64,000 nt of DNA from Rubripirellula tenax. Lineage in GTDB: Bacteria > Planctomycetota > Planctomycetia > Pirellulales > Pirellulaceae. This document shows positions 57,080 through 64,000 of the stretch, piece by piece (positions within the stretch are counted from its first letter, which is position 1; the number at the start of each line of letters is the position of its first letter). The DNA is taken from contig NZ_SJPW01000001.1 of assembly GCF_007860125.1 (NCBI RefSeq), forward strand, positions 620,001 through 684,000, written 5' to 3'. A program made the position numbers and the translations under genes. Below the pieces are notes generated by a model. That model was not told where the DNA came from and searched no databases. It worked only from the letters and a program-made list of their open reading frames with translations.

Positions 57080-57702
57080 GTCACGAACCCGATCATATGC
57101 CAGTCGCCGTTTTCTTAAGCGGCGGCGGTCGAACACTGGAAAACTTGATCGTCCACCGTGACCAACACGGCTTGCCGATCGACCTTCGATTGGTGATTAG
57201 CAGCAGTGCCAAAGTCCGTGGTGTCGAGGTTGCTCGCGCGGCGGGCATCCCGACGCAAGTGATTTTGAAGAGTCAATTTCCGAGCGACGAAGCGTACTGC
57301 CAAGCGATGTTCGACCCGTGTCGCGGCGCCGGCGCGACGTGGGTGGTGATGGCGGGCTTCTTGAAGCATGTTTTGGTTCCGGCGGACTTTGCAAACCGTG
57401 TCATCAACATCCACCCGTCGTTGCTGCCCGCGTTTGGTGGTCCTGGAATGTATGGTGATCGGGTGCACGCTGCGGCGATCGCACGTGGCGTCCAAATCAG
57501 CGGTTGCACGGTCCACTTCGTCGATAACCTGTACGACAACGGCCCGATCATCTTGCAGAAATCGTGCCCCGTAAAACCCGACGACACGCCAGACTCGTTG
57601 GCCGCACGTGTCTTCGATGTCGAATGCGAAACGTTACCCGCCGCCATCAAAAAGCTAGCGGTCGATGCCCGCACCCAGTCGCGAAGCGACGACAGGCGAT
57701 AG
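57076..57702 (+). CDS. purN: Phosphoribosylglycinamide formyltransferase
   Basis: Transfers formyl from 10-formyl-THF to GAR in purine synthesis. The 208-residue protein shows [13 protein letters not shown] (the usual SGxGSNL varied), [12 protein letters not shown], the active-site [10 protein letters not shown], and the catalytic Asp in [13 protein letters not shown]. The GTG at 57076 overlaps the ileS stop; an ATG at 57097 is an alternative. The last residues ([10 protein letters not shown]) come from a REP-like repeat unit, so the C-terminus is probably repeat-derived. Confidence 0.9.
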   Translation: MSHEPDHMPVAVFLSGGGRTLENLIVHRDQHGLPIDLRLVISSSAKVRGVEVARAAGIPTQVILKSQFPSDEAYCQAMFDPCRGAGATWVVMAGFLKHVLVPADFANRVINIHPSLLPAFGGPGMYGDRVHAAAIARGVQISGCTVHFVDNLYDNGPIILQKSCPVKPDDTPDSLAARVFDVECETLPAAIKKLAVDARTQSRSDDRR

Positions 57703-57831
57703 CCTTGGACGCCAGTCTCAGGAAAACAAACGACGAAACGCATCGAAGTCGCGAAGCGACGACAGGCGTTATGGCGGGATACGCATGCCGTCGCTCTGCG
57801 ACTGGGTTGCTATCGTCGCTCTGCGACTGGG
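57676..57831. repeat. REP-like palindromic repeat cluster
   Basis: Four units of about 20 bp. Direct units AGTCGCGAAGCGACGACAGG start at 57677 and 57747; inverted units CGTCGCTCTGCGACTGGG lie at 57789-57806 and 57814-57831. Each has a GTCGC/GCGAC palindromic core. The first unit encodes the end of purN. The cluster lies between the 3' ends of convergent genes. Confidence 0.8.
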
Positions 57832-57845
57832 AACCGCATCGCGAA

Positions 57846-58661
57846 CTACGGCGAGAAGATTAGGATGGCCAAGTCGTCGGGTTTTCCCGGTTGGCCGTCT
57901 TTTTGTTCGTTCATTCGGCGGGTCGCCAGATCCGTCAGTGCCGCCATGCGTTTTTCTGGCTTGCCGCTCTTTGCCAATTCGACCACTTCGCCCAGGTGCA
58001 AGTTGTCGAACAAACCGTCGCTGCCGACGACGACGGAATCTCGCGCCGACAACAGGATCGCGGGTCCGATTTCGATGTGCATGCTTCGTGAACCGACCAA
58101 GTTGGACACCAGGTGGCGCTCGTCGTGGTGCATGGCCGCCTGTTCGTCCAGCATCCCCGACTCGATCGCATATCCGACCGGCGAATGAGGCGTCGACTTC
58201 CATTTTAACGAACCGCGTTGCCCAATCATCAAGGTCATCGAATCGCCGACTTGGTAGGCACGCGCCATCCGGTCTTGGATCTCGACCACCGCCAACGTCG
58301 TCGCCGCGCCGATTCCCAAATCCAAAATTTCGTGATTGGCCCGTTCGATGCCGTCCAAAATCGCCGGACGAAGATCCGCAAAGGGTGCCGCCTGCTGGAC
58401 ACCTTCCATAATCGACTCAACCGCGATGGCCGAAGCCTTGTATCCGAGCGGGCAACCGCCAACGCCGTCGGCGACCACCATGACGATGCCACCCGACGAA
58501 GTTTGGATCATGGCCGCCGAGTCGTCATTCGGTTCGATCTTGCCAGGACAACGCCGACAGAAGACGGCGACATGACCATGTACAACGTCGATAACGTCTA
58601 CCCGGTCCATATCGGACTCGACAAAGACACGACGAATCGATTGAGTGGTTGTTGTCAGCAT
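57846..58661 (-). CDS. PP2C-type protein phosphatase
   Basis: A 271-residue PPM-family Ser/Thr phosphatase. Metal-binding motifs are DDSAAM, VADGVGGCPLG, VGDSM, VGSDGLFDN and GKPDDLAI. A likely start is the ATG at 58661; the frame continues to 58733 but that part adds a Gly/Pro-rich stretch. It sits 142 bp downstream of a Ser/Thr kinase gene on the same strand and probably reverses its phosphorylation. Confidence 0.88.
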   Translation of the reverse strand: MLTTTTQSIRRVFVESDMDRVDVIDVVHGHVAVFCRRCPGKIEPNDDSAAMIQTSSGGIVMVVADGVGGCPLGYKASAIAVESIMEGVQQAAPFADLRPAILDGIERANHEILDLGIGAATTLAVVEIQDRMARAYQVGDSMTLMIGQRGSLKWKSTPHSPVGYAIESGMLDEQAAMHHDERHLVSNLVGSRSMHIEIGPAILLSARDSVVVGSDGLFDNLHLGEVVELAKSGKPEKRMAALTDLATRRMNEQKDGQPGKPDDLAILIFSP

Positions 58662-58803
58662 GGTTTTAAGTTGAGTGATGGTCCAATAGCCCGGAGGGGG
58701 GCCCGAGCCGCCGGTCGGGCAATCGACACGCAAAATGTCGCCAGCATTGTGGCCGAATCCCGTTGTCGCGTGCTAGAGCTATTTCATTGTAGCCCTCAGC
58801 CCA

Positions 58804-59643
58804 TCACCTTCTGGCAAATCGAATTGCCTTCAAACGCACTTTTTCCCAGTCTGCTAGCAACGCGTTCGCGTCGCGATACCTGTGACGAGGGAGGATTTCG
58901 AGGGTTTTGCGGATCACAACGATTAAGTCCGGATGCGCGCGCTTTCGAAGGTTTGCGGACCCCGCCATCGGCCAGGTGAACGGATATTCAGGCCATTTGC
59001 TTGAAAACATCCGGTACGCGATCAATCCGATCGAAAAAACGTCGGATCGTGCCGACGGTTTCCCCATCGCCTGTTCGGGTGCCATGTAACCGACAGTACC
59101 GGTGCCGCTGGCGCTGATCGTTTTTTGGGCTGCTTTGGCGATCCCAAAGTCCGCCAGCCTAAGGACGTTGTCGTCGAACAACAGAATGTTCTCGGGCTTG
59201 ATGTCACAGTGGATCACACCACGCTGGTGAGCGTGTGCGACGCCACTGATGACCTGTTCGATCATGTTGAACGCCGTCTCAAAAGCCATTCTTTTGGACA
59301 AACGATCGTCCAGCGTCCTTTCGGCGAGCGGCGACACGATCACAAATTGGCCATCGATGAACGAGGCGTCGCGGATCGGCAAGATGTTGGGATGATCCAA
59401 CTTCATCGTCAGCCGTGCTTCGCGCCGAAATTCTTCCAACATGCTCGGCGATACCAGCTCGGCCGATGGGATCTTCAGCGCCACCTTGATCCCCAGCAAC
59501 GTATCGGTTGCCGCGTAGACTGTTGCGAAACCGCCCGAGCCCATCCGTCGGTCTAAGCGATACTTTCCGATCCGCGAACCGATGCGAAGCTTCGCAATCG
59601 TTGTCGCTTTGTGGGTGGGTCGATGGATCGGGACTTTGGACAA
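58804..59643 (-). CDS. Ser/Thr protein kinase
   Basis: A 279-residue, membrane-free Hanks kinase. The glycine loop is MGSGGFATVYAA, the ATP-binding Lys57 is in VALKIP, the catalytic loop is HCDIKPEN (Asp147), DFG is at 165-167, and the activation region ends GTVGYMAPEQ. The normal HRD Arg is Cys146, which removes the usual activation-loop phosphate contact and suggests constitutive or differently controlled activity. The start is a TTG at 59643, since no ATG precedes the glycine loop. It lies between a TPR membrane protein gene and the PP2C gene. Confidence 0.9.
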   Translation of the reverse strand: MSKVPIHRPTHKATTIAKLRIGSRIGKYRLDRRMGSGGFATVYAATDTLLGIKVALKIPSAELVSPSMLEEFRREARLTMKLDHPNILPIRDASFIDGQFVIVSPLAERTLDDRLSKRMAFETAFNMIEQVISGVAHAHQRGVIHCDIKPENILLFDDNVLRLADFGIAKAAQKTISASGTGTVGYMAPEQAMGKPSARSDVFSIGLIAYRMFSSKWPEYPFTWPMAGSANLRKRAHPDLIVVIRKTLEILPRHRYRDANALLADWEKVRLKAIRFARR

Positions 59644-59762
59644 GGCGTGTGCTCGGGGGAGTGATCAAAGTACGCTCGCAGCGGTATCCCAATATCTTCG
59701 TCGGGATCACAACCTTGTCTACAGCAACGGCGCTCTTTTGCGGATCGCGTCTCAAGATCGTG

Positions 59763-61031
59763 TTACCTTCGTACGGGTTGGGCGGCTATCAACTGGCTTC
59801 CAATCTGAATGCCTAACAAGCTGTAGCCATAGGCTTGGAACGATGACAAGAACGGCTCAAACGACGCACTCATCGACGCACTGATCAGTCCGTAAATCGG
59901 CACGCACGCGACCAACATGCCGGCGGCACCGACCAACCATCGACGTTGGTTCGTCGGCATCGCAAAAGCCGCCGCGACCAACACGGCTCCGCCCATCCAG
60001 TACGCCGCAATCAGGATCGCCAGCAACAAACCGTCCGTCCACCATCCGATCGCAAAACCGAAAACGGCTAGCCCCAAGCACGGAGCGATCAGATTGGAAG
60101 CCCACCGTTCGGTACGGTTCAACAGGTGTTGCCCGAACGGGTGAAACCGAAGCACGGTGTTGAACAGCGGATTGGCGATCCAGGTCAGCACGACGAAAAC
60201 GACATAGAAAAACAGGATCGGCAGAATCAGCGGCCCCAGCGTGGGGATCCGATTGGCAAGCGAACCGAGAACCTGCATCAGCAACCAAGCGCCAAAAATC
60301 AGTCCGAATGCCGCCCTCGAATTCAGTCGCCCCATCGCGACATAAAATCGGTGAATTTGGCGAAACACGAAGCTGCGATTGTTCATCGCCGTCATCAATC
60401 CCTGGCGGGCCATCTCGTCGTGCGGGTCTAATCGCAGAGCTTCGCGAAACGCGACCTGAGCCTCTTTGTGTTGGCCGTTGTTGACCAGCGTCCAGCCGAG
60501 TGCCGCGTGCGAGAGCGCGTTGTCGGGGTCTCGTGCGAGATTCGCGCGCGACGCCGCGATCGCTTCATCGCCCCGTCCGAGTCGCTCTAGCGTGATCGCC
60601 CGCAAGTTCCCGCAATCGATGTGTTCGGCGTCGACCGATAAACCCTGTTCCGCCGCATCCAAGGCCGCTTGATAGTTGCTTTGCCCCAACCGAGTCCGTG
60701 AAAGGACGGCGTGATAATCTGCGTCGTAGGGGTCCAGCCGCAACGATTCGAAGATCGCCGTTTCGGCTTCCGGGTATCGATTGCGAGTCAGCAAGCATTG
60801 GGCCATCGCAAAGTGCGTGAACGGCGAATCCGGTTCGATGCCGACCGACATCTTCGCTTCCTCGGTGGCTTCGTCCCAGCGCGAATCGTCCGCCAAAATC
60901 ACCAGCGCCAACAGCGCATGCGCGTGAGCATCGCGTGGTTCTTCGGCCAGCATCCGACGCAAATCGTTCTCGGCAAGATCCATGCGTCCGGTACCGGCCA
61001 GCATCTGTGCCCGCTGATATCGATCGCTCAT
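59763..61031 (-). CDS. TPR-repeat membrane protein
   Basis: A 422-residue protein. Residues 1-210 form about six TPR motifs (AENDLRRMLAEEPRDAHAHALLALV, EAETAIFESLRLDPYDADYHAVLSR, EAQVAFREALRLDPHDEMARQ). The C-terminal part has four to five TM segments (AAFGLIFGAWLLMQVLGSLA, LILPILFFYVVFVVLTWIA, LIAPCLGLAVFGFAIGWW). The ATG at 61031 overlaps the stop of the AAA+ ATPase gene (ATGA), so they are made together. It is likely a membrane scaffold for the ATPase or kinase. Confidence 0.85.
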   Translation of the reverse strand: MSDRYQRAQMLAGTGRMDLAENDLRRMLAEEPRDAHAHALLALVILADDSRWDEATEEAKMSVGIEPDSPFTHFAMAQCLLTRNRYPEAETAIFESLRLDPYDADYHAVLSRTRLGQSNYQAALDAAEQGLSVDAEHIDCGNLRAITLERLGRGDEAIAASRANLARDPDNALSHAALGWTLVNNGQHKEAQVAFREALRLDPHDEMARQGLMTAMNNRSFVFRQIHRFYVAMGRLNSRAAFGLIFGAWLLMQVLGSLANRIPTLGPLILPILFFYVVFVVLTWIANPLFNTVLRFHPFGQHLLNRTERWASNLIAPCLGLAVFGFAIGWWTDGLLLAILIAAYWMGGAVLVAAAFAMPTNQRRWLVGAAGMLVACVPIYGLISASMSASFEPFLSSFQAYGYSLLGIQIGSQLIAAQPVRR

Positions 61032-62386
61032 CGTTTGATCTTCAAATAGTCAAGAATGTCGTCGTACAAACCGCCTTCGTTGGCATACAACGCGTGGTTA
61101 CGAGCCGTCGAGAACCACTCGCGAGTCGACGGGCGGACTTCTTTGGCCGACGCTAACAAGTCCTTCGTCGTGATCGGTTTGGGCATGCCCGTTTTGACCG
61201 CTTCGTGCAGCTTCGCTTCGATCGCCCGGTCGACGACCGCTTTGATGTCGGCGCCCGAGTACTCGTCGGTCTTCGCCGCGATCTTTGACACATCGACGTC
61301 ATCGGTCGGCTTGCCGGTTAACTGCAACTGCAAAATTTCCGCACGCGCGGCGGCATCGGGCGGCGGGACAAACACGATCCGGTCAAACCGCCCGGGGCGC
61401 CGAAATGCCGAATCCAGGTGCCACGGAGTGTTGGTGGCTGCCAAGCACAACAGCCCGTCGTTGTTCGCTTCGATGCCATCGAGTTCCGACAAGAACTGGT
61501 TGATCAGTTGCCGGCCACCGCTGCGTTTCATGTCACTGCGACTGGCTCCCAACGCATCAACTTCGTCAAAGAACAACACGCACGGCTTGCTGCGGCGTGC
61601 CTGTTCGAAGATCGCGTGCAAGTTCTTTTCGCTGTTGCCGATCCACATGTCTAACACGTCACTGATACCGATCGACAAAAAACCGGCTTTGACTTCGCCC
61701 GCGGTAGCTCGCGCAAGGTGCGTCTTGCCGCATCCGGGAGGCCCATAAAGCAGGATACCGCCGCCGACTTTCTTGCCGTATGCAGCGAACATTTCGGCGT
61801 GTTCGATCGGGTAAATGATTTTGACGCGGATATCTTCTTTGACCGATTCCATGCCGCCGACCGATTCGAACCCTTCGGTCGGACGAAACATTTCAAATTC
61901 GGGATCATCGTCGTCGTAGTCGCCTTCCTGCCACGCGGCGCCTTGCGGTTCGGATTCTTCGTCCTGTTCGCGGAAGTCGCTGATGCCCAGCAGACTCTCC
62001 AGTTCGGCATCCGCTACGTCTTCATTTCGATCAACGGCATCGCGATAGGTCGACACGGCACCGCGAATATCGCCGCTTCGTTGCAGCAGCCGGGCGTGCA
62101 TGACCATCGCCCGCGGATCGGCGTTCTTGCCGGATGCCAACGTTTCGACGATCGCCATCGCGTGCGAGTCTTTTCGCTGACGAAAATAGATGTCGGCCAG
62201 CGACAATTGCAACACGACATCGCCGGGGTGCCGCGAAAGCGATTCGCGGACGTTCGTTTCAGCTTCTTCGTACCGCATCAAATCGACCAGCAGCCGAGTC
62301 AATTGGTTTGACAGTTCGATGTTCTCGGGCGAGACCGCAACGGCGCTCCGAAGTGCTGCGATGGCGGCTTGGTTGGGATCGGTCAC
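61028..62386 (-). CDS. AAA+ ATPase with N-terminal TPR-like repeats
   Basis: A 452-residue protein. Residues 10-125 are TPR-like (NQLTRLLVDLMRYEEAETNVRESLSRHPGDVVLQLSLADIYF), then an acidic linker (EGDYDDDDPEFE), then one AAA domain like those of Cdc48/FtsH: Walker A GPPGCGKT (215-222), Walker B CVLFFDEVDALG (269 on), and the arginine-finger region FRRPGRFDR. The C-terminal lid follows. The start is at 62386 (ATG). It is the first gene of the ATPase-TPR-kinase-phosphatase run. Confidence 0.9.
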   Translation of the reverse strand: MTDPNQAAIAALRSAVAVSPENIELSNQLTRLLVDLMRYEEAETNVRESLSRHPGDVVLQLSLADIYFRQRKDSHAMAIVETLASGKNADPRAMVMHARLLQRSGDIRGAVSTYRDAVDRNEDVADAELESLLGISDFREQDEESEPQGAAWQEGDYDDDDPEFEMFRPTEGFESVGGMESVKEDIRVKIIYPIEHAEMFAAYGKKVGGGILLYGPPGCGKTHLARATAGEVKAGFLSIGISDVLDMWIGNSEKNLHAIFEQARRSKPCVLFFDEVDALGASRSDMKRSGGRQLINQFLSELDGIEANNDGLLCLAATNTPWHLDSAFRRPGRFDRIVFVPPPDAAARAEILQLQLTGKPTDDVDVSKIAAKTDEYSGADIKAVVDRAIEAKLHEAVKTGMPKPITTKDLLASAKEVRPSTREWFSTARNHALYANEGGLYDDILDYLKIKR

Positions 62387-62430
62387 AGTTCGAACGGCTC
62401 CGCAGATGCGTGAGGGGAATTGAGTTTTTT

Positions 62431-62643
62431 TTATTCGGCCGTCGATGAAGGCTCAACCGGCAATACTGATTCGGACGGGTCGACTTCGATCACTTTTTCT
62501 TTTGCCGGTTCCGCTGCTGATTCCACTCGATGGAGCGTCCCAATGGCGACGGTCGTGCCAGCGGCGCCGATCAAGAACAATGCAACAGGGATGAGCAATC
62601 CGCTGCGAGAAGATTCAAACCGTGCAAATGGATCGTTCGACAT
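62431..62643 (-). CDS. Small single-pass membrane protein
   Basis: A 70-residue protein: short N-terminal hydrophilic stretch, one TM (GLLIPVALFLIGAAGTTVAIG), then an acidic tail (KVIEVDPSESVLPVEPSSTAE). Not recognised. It lies 44 bp upstream of the AAA+ ATPase gene on the same strand and may be part of that operon. The ATG at 62643 is chosen. Confidence 0.6.
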   Translation of the reverse strand: MSNDPFARFESSRSGLLIPVALFLIGAAGTTVAIGTLHRVESAAEPAKEKVIEVDPSESVLPVEPSSTAE

Positions 62644-62828
62644 CGGGGCCGCGCGGAGTGGAGAGAGTTTGTCATTCGCCCTCAATCGTAAGCGAAATCA
62701 GGACAGCCGGTTAGCCGACGCAGCCTCGACGAGGTCTTTTTGCCTGGGCGAAGAACGCGTGCAAGAGTTCCGGGCCACACCAGTTTGTAACCCGCATACC
62801 TCCACGTCACGTTTACTGAGTTGCCTGG

Positions 62829-63104
62829 ATGAAATTTGCCGCCTCTACTCGCATTTTCGTTGTCGCTTCCATCGCGATCGCCACGATGTCCGTCGCCAAT
62901 GCCCGCAGTCCCATGAACCGATACCGGGGCAATATGGGACGTTCGTCGGCACCGACCCGCCAAGTGTATTCACCGCCCACGATTCAGCCCTCTGCGATTC
63001 AGCAATTCGGGACTCAGCCTTCCGTGACAACGACGACGATCAACGATGCCGAACGGATGACAAAGCTGTATGGCCCCAGCATCCTGGATCGCGACTTGAA
63101 GTAA
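62829..63104 (+). CDS. Small secreted protein of unknown function
   Basis: A 91-residue protein with a signal peptide (MKFAASTRIFVVASIAIATMSVANA). The mature part is Pro/Gln/Thr-rich and ends GPSILDRDLK. Not recognised. It is transcribed toward the next gene on the other strand. Confidence 0.65.
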   Translation: MKFAASTRIFVVASIAIATMSVANARSPMNRYRGNMGRSSAPTRQVYSPPTIQPSAIQQFGTQPSVTTTTINDAERMTKLYGPSILDRDLK

Positions 63105-63137
63105 CGATAGCCTTCCGTCACTGGGTACCTGGACGCT

Positions 63138-64000
63138 TCAATTCGGTTGAATGTCAACGCTGGTTTCGTCCAGTTTTTTGAGCCGAACATCGGACATCCG
63201 GTACTTCACGATTTCTTGACTCACGGGGGATCTGCGTGCGTTACTGTAACGCCCGATTTGCACCAGATGATCCGTTTGCAGTGGCACACTGACTTCGGTG
63301 AATTGTTTTCCGTCAATAAACGTTCGATAACCGTCGGGGAACGCATCGATTCGCAGTTCGGATCGAATGGAAGGCTTGGCTCTTGTGAGCAGTCGGAAGT
63401 TGCCTTTCCCCTCCTCCCAGGTGACTTCCGGCAACTCGTCCTGCATGAAGCGTCGAAACCCAGGCTGAACGGTCAGTATCGGACCTCGTTTGTCGGTCGC
63501 ATAAGCGGCGCCGCTTGTCGCACCCACTAGCAGTGACACGCCGTAGGGATCGCCCACCAAGCCTTTTTCTACCGGTATCAACTCGATAACCGCACTCAAT
63601 CGCAGCGGCGGATCCAATGCCAACGGAATCAGAAGGACCGCCTGGCGTACCGTCGCAGAAACTTGAAACTCGACGAATCCAGACGCGATCGTTTCCACCG
63701 CTTCGGCCGACACATCGCTTGGGATCGAGTCGCTTGGGGACGAGTCGTCGGCGACCTCGTTCGACGGTTCGCTTGCATCAGCATTGGCCGACGGAAGGGT
63801 CGTTCCGTAATTGAACTCGGCGTAGTAACCGATTTCGAAACAATCACGCAGGTCCTGTTCCGTCAGGACAATTTCCTCGCCATCGTTTAGCGTTCGCAAT
63901 CGGCTGGATCGTCGTTGGTACCTCGCAAGACTCTTGGAAAGCTCTGAGTTTTCGGTCACTTCCTGGCGGGCTTCCTCGATCGCCATGTCCAAACGACCCA
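63138..64000 (-). CDS. Protein of unknown function, 5' end beyond the window
   Basis: No stop separates the frame from the window edge, so the gene may start beyond it; an internal TTG is at 63992. The visible part (about 285 residues) has an N-terminal charged helix (NSELSKSLARYQRRSSRLRTL), a Ser/Asp/Ala-rich linker and a beta-rich C-terminal half with LRIDAFPDGYRTFIDGKQFTEV, which resembles LamG-like or concanavalin-like sheets. Not recognised. Confidence 0.55.
   Translation of the reverse strand, partial: GRLDMAIEEARQEVTENSELSKSLARYQRRSSRLRTLNDGEEIVLTEQDLRDCFEIGYYAEFNYGTTLPSANADASEPSNEVADDSSPSDSIPSDVSAEAVETIASGFVEFQVSATVRQAVLLIPLALDPPLRLSAVIELIPVEKGLVGDPYGVSLLVGATSGAAYATDKRGPILTVQPGFRRFMQDELPEVTWEEGKGNFRLLTRAKPSIRSELRIDAFPDGYRTFIDGKQFTEVSVPLQTDHLVQIGRYSNARRSPVSQEIVKYRMSDVRLKKLDETSVDIQPN

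Overview
The window looks like chromosomal DNA from a planctomycete of the Rhodopirellula/Pirellulaceae kind. The evidence is a DUF1559-type protein ending in a dockerin-like repeat, a secreted YTV-motif repeat protein, many Ser/Thr kinases and ECF sigma factors, frequent GTG/TTG starts, little operon clustering, and many Planctomycetes-type proteins of unknown function. No rRNA, tRNA, CRISPR array, insertion sequence or prophage was seen. Calls rest on reading motifs and gene context by eye; no database search was run.

Layout. 1-7.8 kb: a 5'-truncated multi-DUF1559/dockerin protein, convergent with an RND efflux permease and its HlyD-type adaptor. 7.8-15.6 kb: slyX with a sugar phosphate isomerase, divergent queF/queE for queuosine precursors, a ketopantoate reductase, an EF-hand secreted protein, zwf, and a Tat-exported glycoamylase-like (GH144-type) enzyme. 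16.2-22.5 kb: a small gene coupled to opgH, then trhO, tpx and an MMPL/RND exporter. 22.5-31.7 kb: a GT39-like membrane protein, unknown secreted and membrane proteins, a DUF1571 protein, a trypsin-like protease, a K+ channel with a TrkA domain, nnrE and an FmdB-type zinc ribbon protein. 31.8-36 kb: an ECF sigma factor with a putative anti-sigma partner, then the translation operon rpmI-rplT-pheS. 36.4-41.3 kb: a secreted GH2 glycosidase coupled to a sugar porter. 41.4-45.5 kb: the YTV repeat protein with its own terminator, and a monohaem CxxCH protein divergent from an Rrf2 regulator. 45.6-53.6 kb: an esterase, membrane proteins, an ECF sigma factor with a kinase that carries an anti-sigma zinc motif, and a PhoR/PhoB-like two-component system. 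53.6-57.7 kb: ileS-purN. 57.7-64 kb: REP-like repeats, then a minus-strand signalling run (AAA+ ATPase with TPRs, TPR membrane protein, Ser/Thr kinase, PP2C phosphatase), small proteins and a truncated gene.

The most notable items are: a 76-bp intergenic stem-loop element present twice with a covarying base pair; the ATPase-TPR-kinase-phosphatase run; the ECF sigma/ZAS-kinase pair; the opgH and GH144-like pair, which may make and break beta-1,2-glucan; the YTV repeat protein; and a palindromic operator candidate between the Rrf2 regulator and the haem protein.
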